Source: Corallococcus terminator (GTDB lineage Bacteria > Myxococcota > Myxococcia > Myxococcales > Myxococcaceae). From it: 64,000 nucleotides of DNA. A program made the translations under genes and the position numbers. Within the stretch, counting starts at the first letter, position 1, and the number at the start of each line of letters is the position of its first letter. The stretch is taken from NCBI RefSeq assembly GCF_003611635.1, contig NZ_RAVZ01000006.1, positions 1 to 64,000 of the forward strand, written 5' to 3'. Below the pieces are notes generated by a model. The model saw only the letters and a program-made list of their open reading frames with translations. It had not been told where the DNA came from and made no database searches. Positions 33,917-42,175 of the stretch are shown one piece after another.

Positions 33917-35659
33917 ATGCTGCCAGCCAATGCCCCCGTTGAGACCCTGACCGACCTGCTGCGCTGGCGCACCCAGCGCCATCCGGAGTCCTACGCCTAT
34001 ACCTTCCTGCCGGACGGGGACGGCGCCGAGCAGAACTGGACCTACGCGGAGTTGGACCGGCAATCGCGCGCGGTGGCGGCCCAGTTCCAGGCGTACAAGG
34101 CCGGCGGTGAGCGGGCGCTGCTGCTCTACCCACCGGGCCTGGAGTACCTGGGCGCGTTCTACGGCTGCCTCTACGCGAACGTCATCGCCGTGCCGGCCTA
34201 TCCGCCGCAGTACTTCCAGTCCATCTCCCGCATCCTCTCCATCCTCCAGGATGCCCGGCCGCGCTTCGCGCTCACGACCGCCGCCATCCTGGAGACCGTG
34301 CGGGCCCTCCAGGGCGAGTACCCGCAACTGGGCGACATCCAGTGGATCGCCACGGACGCACTGCCGGCGGGAATCGAGGAGACGTGGAAGGCCCCCAACG
34401 TGAAGGGGGATGACCTGGCGTTCCTCCAGTACACGTCGGGTTCCACGTCGACGCCCAAGGGCGTCATGGTGCTGCACCGCAACCTGATGTCGAACCAGGC
34501 GATGATCCAGCGCGGCATGGCGCTGGACGAACAGTCCACCATCGTGAGCTGGCTGCCGCTCTACCACGACATGGGTCTCATCGGGACCGTGATGCAGGCG
34601 CTCTACAACGGCTCGCGCGCGGTGCTGATGTCGCCGTGGTCCTTCCTCCAGAAGCCGTCGCGCTGGCTGCGCGCCATCAGCCACTACCGCGCGAACCTCA
34701 GCGGAGCCCCCAACTTCGCGTACGCGCTCTGTGTGCGGAAGGTGAAGCCCGAACAGCAGGAGGGCCTGGACCTCAGCTCCTGGAGGGTCGCGTTCAACGG
34801 AGCGGAGCCCGTGCGAGCGGACACGCTGAACCGCTTCGCCGAGGCCTTCGCCCCGGTGGGCTTCCAGCGTCAGGCGCTCTACCCCTGCTACGGCCTGGCC
34901 GAAGCGACGCTCTTCGTCACGGGCGTGACGCCTGACACGGGGTTCACCCAGCGCACCGTGGACGCGAGCGCGTTGGAGAAACACCGCGTCGTCACCGTCG
35001 AGCCCGGCACGGCGAACGCACGGCCGGTGGTCAGCAGCGGAAGGAGCTGGGGAGACTCGCTCATCCGCATCGTGGAGCCGGAGACGTTCAAGGCGCGCGC
35101 GGACGGCGAGGTGGGAGAAATCTGGGTCGCGGGTCCCCACATCACCCAGGGCTACTGGGGCCGCGCGGAAACGGACACGCAGACCTTTGGAGCTCGCATC
35201 GCGGGCAGCGACGAAGGCCCCTTCCTGCGCACGGGCGACCTGGGCTTCCTGCTCGACGGAGAGCTGTTCGTCACCGGGCGCCTCAAGGACATGATCATCA
35301 TCGATGGTCGCAACCACTATCCCCACGACATCGAGCAGACGGTCGAGTCCCAGCACCCGGCCTTCCGCGTGGGAAGCTGCGCGGCGTTCTCCGTCGAGCG
35401 CGACAACGAGGAGAAGCTGGTCGTGCTGATGGAGGTGGACCGCCGCTACGCTCCGCCCGCCGGAGGCGAAGGCGCCCTGGACCTGAAGCAGGTCACCCGC
35501 AAGCTGCAGCAGGCCGTGGCCGCCGCGCACTCCGTGGAGCTGCACGACTTCGTGCTGCTCCAGTCGGATGAAATCCTCAAGACCTCCAGCGGCAAGGTCC
35601 AACGCCGCGCGTGCCGCGAGAAGTACCTGGAAGGCTCACTCCAGCGCTGGCAGGGCTGA
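33917..35659 (+). CDS. fatty-acyl-AMP ligase (FAAL) loading the assembly line
   Basis: This 580-residue ANL-superfamily enzyme should activate a fatty acid as its acyl-adenylate and pass it to a carrier protein rather than to CoA. FAAL-type signatures are visible: YTSGSTSTPKGV near residue 172, SWLPLYHDMGLIG, GAPNFAYALC, and C-terminal GRLKDMIIIDGRNHYPHDIE, followed by the catalytic lysine region SSGKVQRR. No carrier domain is fused to it. The only acyl carrier without an obvious loader in the locus is ACP1 of the first megasynthase, 31 kb upstream, so the FAAL presumably works in trans. It is the last gene of the operon. Fatty-acid chain length cannot be predicted from the sequence. Confidence 0.9.
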   Translation: MLPANAPVETLTDLLRWRTQRHPESYAYTFLPDGDGAEQNWTYAELDRQSRAVAAQFQAYKAGGERALLLYPPGLEYLGAFYGCLYANVIAVPAYPPQYFQSISRILSILQDARPRFALTTAAILETVRALQGEYPQLGDIQWIATDALPAGIEETWKAPNVKGDDLAFLQYTSGSTSTPKGVMVLHRNLMSNQAMIQRGMALDEQSTIVSWLPLYHDMGLIGTVMQALYNGSRAVLMSPWSFLQKPSRWLRAISHYRANLSGAPNFAYALCVRKVKPEQQEGLDLSSWRVAFNGAEPVRADTLNRFAEAFAPVGFQRQALYPCYGLAEATLFVTGVTPDTGFTQRTVDASALEKHRVVTVEPGTANARPVVSSGRSWGDSLIRIVEPETFKARADGEVGEIWVAGPHITQGYWGRAETDTQTFGARIAGSDEGPFLRTGDLGFLLDGELFVTGRLKDMIIIDGRNHYPHDIEQTVESQHPAFRVGSCAAFSVERDNEEKLVVLMEVDRRYAPPAGGEGALDLKQVTRKLQQAVAAAHSVELHDFVLLQSDEILKTSSGKVQRRACREKYLEGSLQRWQG

Positions 35660-35672
35660 CGTTTCCCCGAGG

Positions 35673-35701
35673 GCGCGGAAGGGGCGTTCCCCGTTCCGCG
35701 C
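35673..35701. terminator. hairpin between convergent genes, likely bidirectional terminator
   Basis: GCGCGGAA (35673-35680) plus GGGG pairs with CCCC plus TTCCGCGC (ending 35701) around a CGTT loop, with one bulged G. The 12-bp stem lies between the stops of the FAAL gene (plus) and the DsbD-like gene (minus). No T-tract follows on either side, so termination without Rho is not certain. Confidence 0.6.
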
Positions 35702-35715
35702 TCGCGGTGGAAGTC

Positions 35716-37143
35716 CTACTGCACGACGACCTTGCGCATCTCCGCCGTGAAGGGCTCCGGCGGCAGGAAGCCCGTCACGCGCGGACTCGTCATCACCGTG
35801 CCGTCCGGATGCACGAAGGCCACCGTGGGAAGGCCCTCCACGCCCAGCTTCTCCATCAGCGCGTCCAGGTGGTCCTCGGTGTTCGTCGCGTCGATCTTGA
35901 TGGTGAGGAAGCGCCCGGACTCCGCCTGGGTGATGACCATGCTCGACGGGTAGGTCTCCCGGTCCAGCTCCTTGCAGGCCGCGCACCAGTCCGCGAAGAA
36001 GTCGATGAGCACCGGCCGCCCCTCCGCCTTCGCCGTCGCGAGCACCTGTTCGAACTGGAGCGGATCAAACGGGGTCTGCTTGGGCGGCATCACGTGGTGC
36101 CACTGCCATGCGGGAGCCTTCGGAGGCTGAGCCAGCCCCAGGCGCACCCACAGCTCCCCCGTGGGCCGAGCGTCCAGCGCGCCGCCGCGCACCACCAGCG
36201 CGCCCACCACCAGCACCACGCCCAGCGCCTTGAAGCCGAAGTCGCGCGCGCCTTCCTTGAACGAGCGGTGCACCGCGCCCACCAGCACGCCCACCGTCGC
36301 CAGCACCGCGGCGATGGCCGCGCCCGGCAACTGCCCCACCTGCGCACCCAGCGTCTTCACCGTGTCGCGCGCCCAGGGGAAGGCGTCCTTCAGGTACGAG
36401 AACGCGAGCGCCACCAGCATGATGCCCAGCACGCTCTTCACCCACTCCATCCACACGCCACCGCGCGGCAGCCGCACCGTGAACACGCCGATGAGGAAGA
36501 ACGGCACGCCAATGCCCAGCGCGTAGATGAACAGCAGCGTCGCGCCCAGCGTCGTGTTCGCGGACTTCGCCACGAAGGCCAGGAGGCCCGTGAGCACCGG
36601 CCCCGTGCACGGCGCCGCCAGGAACCCGGACACGCTGCCCATCAGGAACGCGCCCGCGATGCCCGCGCCACCCACGCTGGTCAGCTTCGACTGGAGCGAT
36701 GACGGCAGCGCCAGCTCGAACGCGCCGAACATCGACGTCGCCAGCACCAGCAGGAACACCGCCAGCCCCGTCACCACCAGGGGACTGCCCAGCATGGAGC
36801 CGAAGGCCTGCCCCGTCTTCGCCGCCAGGATGCCCAGCGCGCTGAACACCACGCCCATGCCCACGATGTACGACGAGGTCAGCGCCAGCGAACGGCCACG
36901 CCCTTCCGCCTTCCGCGCGCCGAACACCGACACGGTAATGGGGATGAGCGGGTACACGCACGGCGTCAGCGCGGTGAGCAGGCCGCCGGCGAACACCACC
37001 AGCGCGCCCCAGGCGAGGCTTCCCGACTCCAGGAACCGGGCCGCGTCCAGCCCCGTCGTGGGTCCGGTGGGCAGCAGCCAGGGCACCACGGCCACCGCCA
37101 CACCCGCCACCACCGCCGCCACCGTCAGCTTCTTGAAGTCCAT
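35716..37143 (-). CDS. dsbD: DsbD-like thiol:disulfide interchange protein
   Basis: The 475-residue product passes electrons from cytoplasmic thioredoxin across the inner membrane to periplasmic thiol proteins. It has an N-terminal anchor, then the eight-helix DsbD-beta core with the paired transmembrane cysteines C62 (LTPCVYP) and C179 (AAPCTGP), then a periplasmic thioredoxin-like domain with W386-C387-A-A-C390 and the cis-proline segment GLPTVAF. The N-terminal DsbD-alpha domain of the E. coli protein (about 565 residues) is missing, so the last domain must hand electrons directly to partners. A GGGGAG ribosome site precedes the ATG. It follows the SPFH gene on the same strand by 69 bases, so the two may be co-transcribed. 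Confidence 0.88.
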   Translation of the reverse strand: MDFKKLTVAAVVAGVAVAVVPWLLPTGPTTGLDAARFLESGSLAWGALVVFAGGLLTALTPCVYPLIPITVSVFGARKAEGRGRSLALTSSYIVGMGVVFSALGILAAKTGQAFGSMLGSPLVVTGLAVFLLVLATSMFGAFELALPSSLQSKLTSVGGAGIAGAFLMGSVSGFLAAPCTGPVLTGLLAFVAKSANTTLGATLLFIYALGIGVPFFLIGVFTVRLPRGGVWMEWVKSVLGIMLVALAFSYLKDAFPWARDTVKTLGAQVGQLPGAAIAAVLATVGVLVGAVHRSFKEGARDFGFKALGVVLVVGALVVRGGALDARPTGELWVRLGLAQPPKAPAWQWHHVMPPKQTPFDPLQFEQVLATAKAEGRPVLIDFFADWCAACKELDRETYPSSMVITQAESGRFLTIKIDATNTEDHLDALMEKLGVEGLPTVAFVHPDGTVMTSPRVTGFLPPEPFTAEMRKVVVQ

Positions 37144-37212
37144 GCGTGCCTGGCTCCCCGCTCGTCCCGGACCCGGGAGGCTCCCTTCTATATGCGGAGC
37201 CCGGCGGGGCGG

Positions 37213-38826
37213 CTACTCCACCGGCATCGCATGCGGGGGCACCGGCACCTTCAACCCCGCCGAGCGCGCCAGCCCCATCACCCCCTCCACCGCGGCGGCG
37301 ATGTAGCCAAAGGGGTTCGCTCCATCCACCGCCGTCACGTGCACCTCGCCCATCTTCTGCTGGAAGGCCGCCGCCACCTGGGGGAGCTGCCGCGCCAGCG
37401 TCATCTGGATGACCTCCGGGCTCACCGTGTTCTCAATCTCCCGCATCGCCCGGGCCCGCTCCAACTCCAGGCCCTGCTGCGCCCGGGTGCGCCGCAGCTC
37501 CAGCTCCGTGATGCCCGCCTCCGCCTCCGCGATGGACTGCTTCGCCAGCAGCACCTGGAGCCGGGCGGCCAGTTGCTCGGCCTCCTGCCGTGCCTCCGCC
37601 AACTGGATTTCATGGCGCGCGGCCTCCGCCTCCTGTTGCCGGCGCAGGCGCTCCAGCTCCACCTGGGCCTTGGCGACCTCCGCCTCCTGCGCCAGTCGCA
37701 ACTGCTCCAGCTCGCCCTGCGCGCGGTTGAACGCGAGCTGCCGTTCGCTGTTGAGCTGCGCCTCCGCGAGCCGGGCCTCGGCGCCCAGGGCCTCCAGCCG
37801 GGCCTGCTCCTCCGCGGCCTGCGTCTGCGTGCGCACCTCCTCCTGTGCGGCCAGCTTCGCGAGCGCCACCTCGCGCTCCACCGCCGTCTGTTCCTGCTGC
37901 GCCTGCCGCTCCTGCGCGAGCCGCGTGCCAGCGACGCGCGCCTCCACCGCGAGCTGCTCCAGCCGCGCCTGCTCCTCGGTGGCCTGCGTGCGCTGGCGCA
38001 CCTCTTCCCGGGCCGCGAGCTTCTGGAGGTTGAGCACGCGCTCACCCTCCGTCTCCTCGCGCCGCACGAAGCGCTCCTTCGTGAGCTCCGCCTCGCGCGC
38101 CTGCCGTTCCTGTTCGCGGCGGAAGCGGGCCTGCATGTGCTCGAAGACGGACGCGGACAGCACGCGCACGTCCTGGATCTCAATCGTGTCCAGCAGCACG
38201 CCCCAGCCCGTGTCCGTGCGGTCCTCCAGCCGGCCCTGTCCGGAGAGCACGGGGGCGATTTCGCGCATCAACTCCTCCGCGATGCCCTCCTTGCGCCGCG
38301 TGAGGCACTCCTCCACGGTGAGGTTCGCGACGAGCCTTCGCGCCGCGCCCACGAACATCTCCCGCAGCAGCTCCGCCAGCTTCTCCTGCGCCCGCTCCGG
38401 GTAGCTGAAGTTGAGCATCCGGAAGGCCACCAGCGGATCCGCGATGCGGTACACCGCGAGCCCCGTCACCGCCACGCCCACCTTCTCGCTCGTCACCTGA
38501 TCCGCGGTGAACTGCAACCGCTGGATGCTGGTGGGCACGATGGCCACCGAGTCCCCGGGCAGCTTGAAGCAGCTCGCGCCCTGGCCGCTCACCTCGCGCA
38601 CCCGGCCCCGGCGCATGTGGATGAGGAACTCGCTGGGCCGCGCGGTGATGAGCCCCCAGCCCTTCACCTTGTCCGGATCCTCCGCCGGCTTGCCCGCCCG
38701 CCACCCGTCCGTGTAGCGGGAACGCTCCAGGCCGCCCTCCAGCCGGACCAGGGCCGGCCGACCTCCCGCCTCCCCTCCCGCGTCCTGTCCATTGCCCCGG
38801 GCCTGCGACTTCGCGTTGGCGCTCAT
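37213..38826 (-). CDS. SPFH/Band 7 (flotillin-like) protein with a long coiled coil
   Basis: This 537-residue protein has no obvious membrane segment. After about 50 disordered residues comes an SPFH-like domain (roughly 60-240: FKLPGDSVAIVPTSIQ, then RIADPLVAF, LTVEECLTRR, GVLLDTIEIQDVRV). About 230 residues of nearly uninterrupted Glu/Gln/Ala/Arg coiled coil follow, containing a 55-residue tandem repeat. The tail (NPFGYIAAAVEGVMGLA) may be amphipathic. ATG 38826 is used because GGAGG lies 6 bases upstream; longer frames back to 39024 have no such support. Proteins of this build form oligomeric scaffolds at membranes. Here the cargo is unknown, and a cytosolic or peripheral ring or filament is equally possible. 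Confidence 0.8.
   Translation of the reverse strand: MSANAKSQARGNGQDAGGEAGGRPALVRLEGGLERSRYTDGWRAGKPAEDPDKVKGWGLITARPSEFLIHMRRGRVREVSGQGASCFKLPGDSVAIVPTSIQRLQFTADQVTSEKVGVAVTGLAVYRIADPLVAFRMLNFSYPERAQEKLAELLREMFVGAARRLVANLTVEECLTRRKEGIAEELMREIAPVLSGQGRLEDRTDTGWGVLLDTIEIQDVRVLSASVFEHMQARFRREQERQAREAELTKERFVRREETEGERVLNLQKLAAREEVRQRTQATEEQARLEQLAVEARVAGTRLAQERQAQQEQTAVEREVALAKLAAQEEVRTQTQAAEEQARLEALGAEARLAEAQLNSERQLAFNRAQGELEQLRLAQEAEVAKAQVELERLRRQQEAEAARHEIQLAEARQEAEQLAARLQVLLAKQSIAEAEAGITELELRRTRAQQGLELERARAMREIENTVSPEVIQMTLARQLPQVAAAFQQKMGEVHVTAVDGANPFGYIAAAVEGVMGLARSAGLKVPVPPHAMPVE
37699..38028 (-). repeat. two-copy 55-residue coiled-coil repeat in the SPFH protein
   Basis: Reading on the minus strand, the block at 38028-37864 (LQKLAAREEVRQRTQATEEQ...) is repeated directly at 37863-37699 (LAKLAAQEEVRTQTQAAEEQ...). 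The first 25 residues are almost identical and the pattern decays towards the end. A third, weaker copy may follow. The repeat lies in the coding sequence and keeps the heptad register, so it looks like a lengthening of the coiled coil by tandem duplication. Confidence 0.7.
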
Positions 38827-39052
38827 GTGTGCATCCTCCGGGCGCCTTCCAGTGCAGGCGCCCGGCCATCCCCCTCGATGCCTGGAAACGGGCACTTGCG
38901 ACCTGGCGGGGCACCATTTCGGCGCGGAACGTGCCAGGACGGTGCACCCGGAGTGATCCACTCTGGACAAGCGTTGCACCGCCACGGCGCGGTGCCTGAC
39001 GCCCTTCCCGGCCCGGCGCGTCACCGAAGGAGGGACCTCGCCTTATGTTCCC
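38827..39052. other. non-coding interval upstream of the SPFH gene
   Basis: Between the divergent SPFH gene and the isc promoter I see no credible gene. The only landmark is the GGAGG ribosome site of the SPFH gene just beyond its ATG. The promoter of the SPFH/dsbD pair is presumably here, but no clear -35/-10 pair is visible on the minus strand. Confidence 0.4.
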
Positions 39053-39080
39053 TTGACCCGAGGGGGGTCGATTTTATAAT
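39053..39080 (+). promoter_or_regulatory. sigma-70-type promoter of the isc operon
   Basis: TTGACC at 39053-39058 and a perfect TATAAT at 39075-39080 are 16 bases apart. It lies about 125 bases upstream of the iscS ATG, so the transcript would carry a leader of roughly 115 bases. Such a close match to consensus stands out in this GC-rich window and fits a housekeeping operon expressed strongly when not repressed. Confidence 0.75.
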
Positions 39081-39096
39081 TGACCAGTCCGGTCCA
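39080..39096. promoter_or_regulatory. imperfect dyad over the isc start site, possible operator
   Basis: TTGACC (39080-39085), a 5-base spacer AGTCC, then GGTCCA (39091-39096) form an inverted repeat with 5 of 6 matching positions. It abuts the -10 hexamer and would cover the transcription start. The place suits a repressor such as an Rrf2/IscR-type iron-sulfur sensor, but no iscR gene is in the window and the site is not a clear match to the E. coli IscR consensus. Confidence 0.4.
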
Positions 39097-39203
39097 CATT
39101 CGTGTGGGCCGATGTAGACCCTGCCGCTGCGCGCGGACCCACCGCGTCGCCGGGGAGCGGAGGGGAAGTCCCACCCTCCCGCATCATTTCTTCCGAGGAA
39201 GCC

Positions 39204-40568
39204 ATGCTGAACCTGCCCATCTACATGGACAACCACGCCACCACCCCGCTCGACCCGCGGGTGCTGGAAGCGATGTTGCCCTACCTCCGTGAAGACTTCG
39301 GCAACGCGGCCAGCCGCAACCATGCCTTCGGCTGGAAGGCCGAGGCCGCGGTGGAGAAGGCCCGCCGGCAGGTGGCGGAGCTCATTGGCGCGTCGGAGAA
39401 GGAGATCGTCTTCACCTCCGGCGCCACCGAGTCCGACAACCTGGCCATCAAGGGCGTCATCGAGTTCTACAAGTCCAAGGGCGACCACATCATCACCCTG
39501 AAGACCGAGCACAAGGCCATCCTGGACACCTGCAAGCGCCTGGAGCGCGTGCGGCAGGAGCGGCTGGACGAGCTCAAGCTCTTGCGCCTGGGCCAGCTCG
39601 CCGAGCGCGACGTGCAGCCCGAGGACGTGGCGGAGCTCGCGGTGAAGTTCGACCTGGAGTCGGACGCGACGTACCAGAAGTGGGCGGAGATGCCGACGGG
39701 CGGCGCGCGCGTCACCTACCTGGACGTGGAGCGGGACGGGCGCATCAGCCTGGAGAAGCTGGCCGCGGCCATCACGCCCAAGACGGTGCTCATCTCCATC
39801 ATGTTCGCCAACAACGAGATCGGCGTCATCCAGCCGGTGGCGGAGATCGGCAAGCTGTGCCGTGAGAAGGGCGTCCTCTTCCACTGCGACGCGGTGCAGG
39901 GCGTGGGCAAGGTGCCCTTCGACGTGGAGGCGATGAACGTGGACCTGGCGTCCATCAGCGCCCACAAGATGTACGGCCCCAAGGGCGTGGGCGCACTGTA
40001 CGTGCGCCGCAAGCCGCGCGTGCGCATCGCCCCCATGGTGGACGGCGGCGGGCACGAGCGCGGCATGCGCAGCGGCACGCTCAACGTGGCCTCCATCGTC
40101 GGCTTCGGCGCGGCGGCGGAAGTGGCGAAGCAGGACCTGCCGGCGGAAGCCGCGCGCCTGTTCCGCCTGCGCGAGCGGCTGCGCACCGGCATCATGGAGC
40201 AGTTGGACTTGACGGTGGTGAATGGCAGCCTGGAGCACCGCATGCCGGGCAGCCTCAACATCTCCTTCTCCTACGTGGAAGGAGAGGCGCTGATGATGTC
40301 CATCAAGGACGTCGCGGTGTCGTCCGGGTCCGCGTGCACCTCCGCCTCCCTGGAGCCCTCCTACGTGCTGCGCGCCCTGGGCGTGGAGGAGGACATGGCC
40401 CACAGCTCCATCCGCTTCGGCCTGGGCCGCTTCAACACCGAGGAGGAGGTGGACTTCGTCATCCGCCTCGTGGTGGACAAAGTCCGCAAGTTGCGAGACA
40501 TGAGCCCCCTGTACGAGATGGCCAAGGAAGGCATCGACCTGAAGAGCATCGAGTGGACGGCGCACTAG
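39204..40568 (+). CDS. iscS: cysteine desulfurase IscS with an internal insertion
   Basis: This PLP enzyme takes sulfur from L-cysteine as a persulfide and gives it to IscU. The family pattern is clear: [11 protein letters not shown] at the N-terminus, [12 protein letters not shown] lysine K255 in [31 protein letters not shown], and the mobile-loop cysteine C378 in SSGSACTSA. At 454 residues it is about 50 longer than E. coli IscS (404). The extra length is one insertion at about residues 116-169, before VTYLD, where E. coli has only a few residues. ATG 39204 has GAGGAA at 39195-39200. It is the first gene of the isc operon. Confidence 0.95.
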   Translation: MLNLPIYMDNHATTPLDPRVLEAMLPYLREDFGNAASRNHAFGWKAEAAVEKARRQVAELIGASEKEIVFTSGATESDNLAIKGVIEFYKSKGDHIITLKTEHKAILDTCKRLERVRQERLDELKLLRLGQLAERDVQPEDVAELAVKFDLESDATYQKWAEMPTGGARVTYLDVERDGRISLEKLAAAITPKTVLISIMFANNEIGVIQPVAEIGKLCREKGVLFHCDAVQGVGKVPFDVEAMNVDLASISAHKMYGPKGVGALYVRRKPRVRIAPMVDGGGHERGMRSGTLNVASIVGFGAAAEVAKQDLPAEAARLFRLRERLRTGIMEQLDLTVVNGSLEHRMPGSLNISFSYVEGEALMMSIKDVAVSSGSACTSASLEPSYVLRALGVEEDMAHSSIRFGLGRFNTEEEVDFVIRLVVDKVRKLRDMSPLYEMAKEGIDLKSIEWTAH

Positions 40569-40689
40569 CCGCGCAGGTTTTTCCACCGACACGGATTCCA
40601 ACCGGGCACGGGAGCCCCCGCCCGCCCGGCAGCGCATCGGTTGCCCCCCTGGCGCATCAGTTCAAGCGTTGTGTGAAGGAGCGTTACGC

Positions 40690-41082
40690 ATGGCTTACAG
40701 CGAGAAGGTCATCGAGCACTACGAGAACCCCCGCAACGTGGGGACGCTCGACAAGAACGACCCGAACGTGGGCACCGGCCTCGTGGGCGCCCCCGCCTGC
40801 GGCGACGTGATGCGCCTCCAGTTGAAGATCAGCGATTCGGGCGTCATCGAGGATGCGCGCTTCAAGACCTTCGGCTGCGGCTCCGCCATCGCGTCCAGCT
40901 CGCTCGTCACCGAGTGGGTGAAGGGCAAGACGGTCGACCAGGCGATGACCATCTCCAACAAGGACGTGGCGCGGGAGCTGGCGCTGCCCCCCGTGAAGAT
41001 CCACTGCTCCGTGCTGGCCGAGGACGCCATCAAGGCGGCCATCGAGGACTTCAAGAAGAAGCGCGCGGCACGGCAGTCGTAG
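40690..41082 (+). CDS. iscU: iron-sulfur cluster scaffold IscU
   Basis: This 130-residue scaffold assembles [2Fe-2S] and [4Fe-4S] clusters with sulfur from IscS. The three ligand cysteines are present as C37 (ACGDVM, with the labile-cluster Asp D39), C63 (FGCGSAIASSS) and C106 (HCSVLAEDAI). The HscA recognition stretch appears as LPPVKIH, with LPPVK at residues 99-103. ATG 40690 is set by the GAAGGAG ribosome site. A 121-base spacer separates it from iscS, without a clear terminator or promoter. Confidence 0.95.
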   Translation: MAYSEKVIEHYENPRNVGTLDKNDPNVGTGLVGAPACGDVMRLQLKISDSGVIEDARFKTFGCGSAIASSSLVTEWVKGKTVDQAMTISNKDVARELALPPVKIHCSVLAEDAIKAAIEDFKKKRAARQS

Positions 41083-41132
41083 TTGGCGGCTCTCGACGCA
41101 CGCTGCACCTTTCAGGAAGCGAGGACGACCCC

Positions 41133-41516
41133 ATGAACGAGCAGGCCCAGACGACCCAGGCCCCTCAGACGCCCCCCAAGCCGGCGCCCAAGGGCATTGG
41201 CCTGGCGGACAGCGCGGTGGAGCGCCTCAAGGTGCTGCTGGCGGAGCGCCAGACGCCGGAGGCAGGGTTGCGCATCGCCGTGAAGGGCGGTGGCTGCTCC
41301 GGCCTCCAGTACTCCATGGAGTGGTCGGAGAAGTCCCGCGAGCGCGACAAGGTGTTCGAGAAGGACGGCGTGCGCGTCTTCGTGGATCCGAAGAGCTACC
41401 TGTACCTCATCGGCACGGAGCTGGTGTTCGAGCAGACGCTGATGGCCTCTGGCTTCAAGTTGAACAACCCGAACGTGAAGGCCGCCTGCGGCTGCGGAGA
41501 GAGCTTCTCCGTCTGA
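41133..41516 (+). CDS. iscA: A-type iron-sulfur carrier protein IscA
   Basis: The 127-residue A-type carrier brings iron or clusters to targets. The three family cysteines are C55 (GGGCSGLQY), C119 and C121 (ACGCGESFSV). An N-terminal Pro/Gln-rich extension of about 20 residues precedes the core, which starts near GIGLADSAVERL; the extension makes it longer than E. coli IscA (107). An AGGAAGCGAGG ribosome site lies upstream. Its place between iscU and hscB supports iscA rather than erpA, though the sequences alone do not separate these subfamilies well. Confidence 0.9.
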   Translation: MNEQAQTTQAPQTPPKPAPKGIGLADSAVERLKVLLAERQTPEAGLRIAVKGGGCSGLQYSMEWSEKSRERDKVFEKDGVRVFVDPKSYLYLIGTELVFEQTLMASGFKLNNPNVKAACGCGESFSV

Positions 41517-41571
41517 CGTGACGCGCGGTCCACCCGCCCGCCCCGTCGGTCAGGGAGCGGGTACCAGGGGT

Positions 41572-41597
41572 CCGGCCCGGTGCCGGGCCCCTTTTTC
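41572..41597 (+). terminator. intra-operon Rho-independent terminator between iscA and hscB
   Basis: GGCCCGG (41574-41580) pairs with CCGGGCC (41583-41589). The flanking CC and following bases are then followed by TTTTT at 41592-41596. It would end or attenuate transcripts after iscA. Since hscB starts 30 bases later, read-through is presumably partial. Confidence 0.75.
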
Positions 41598-41626
41598 GTT
41601 TCGCCCCCCATGAGGATTCCCCCACC

Positions 41627-42175
41627 GTGAGGACCCACTTCGACGTGTTCGGGCTGCCCCGCTCCCACGCCGTGGACGTGCCGGCCCTGGAGAAGCAGTT
41701 CCGGGAGCTGTCGCTCCAGCTTCACCCGGACCGCGTCGCCCAGGGCAATGCCCGCGAGCGGCTCCAGGCCCTGGAGGGCACCACCGCCCTCAACGAGGCC
41801 TACAAGACGCTCAAGGACCCGGTCCGCCGCGCCTTCTACCTGCTCAAGCTCCACGGCATCGACCTGGACCGGGAGGACGCAGGCGCACAGAAGGACATGC
41901 CCCTGGCGTTCCTGGAGGAGGTCATGACCCTGCGCGAGGACCTGGACGACACCATCGCGGCGAAGGACCTGCCGAAGGCCCAGGCCATGGCGAAGGACGT
42001 CGCGGCGAGGAAGCAGGCGGCGCTCGCGGAGGCCGTGTCCGCACTCCAGTCACTGGAGGGAGCGGGCGATTCACAGGACGGGATTAGAAAGGCATCGCAC
42101 GCGCTGGGGCGGGTGCGCTACTTCACGCGCTTCCTCGAGCAGGTGGACGCGTTCGAGGAGGAGGTGCTCGCGTGA
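41627..42175 (+). CDS. hscB: Fe-S co-chaperone HscB (J-type)
   Basis: This 182-residue J-protein delivers IscU to HscA and stimulates its ATPase. The J-domain covers residues 4-75 with H33-P-D35 (QLHPDR) and the family opening FDVFGLPRS. The C-terminal three-helix bundle that binds IscU follows. GTG 41627 is the likely start, as the conserved HFDVFGL begins at once. It overlaps hscA by 4 bases (GTGA). Confidence 0.92.
   Translation: MRTHFDVFGLPRSHAVDVPALEKQFRELSLQLHPDRVAQGNARERLQALEGTTALNEAYKTLKDPVRRAFYLLKLHGIDLDREDAGAQKDMPLAFLEEVMTLREDLDDTIAAKDLPKAQAMAKDVAARKQAALAEAVSALQSLEGAGDSQDGIRKASHALGRVRYFTRFLEQVDAFEEEVLA

Noticed and set aside
35660-35715. Possible small gene between the FAAL and dsbD genes
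   Set aside because: Only 56 bases, filled by the hairpin at 35673-35701.
37192-39117. Plus-strand open frame opposite the SPFH gene
   Set aside because: Leu/Arg-rich shadow of the coiled-coil coding sequence; no domain, no ribosome site.
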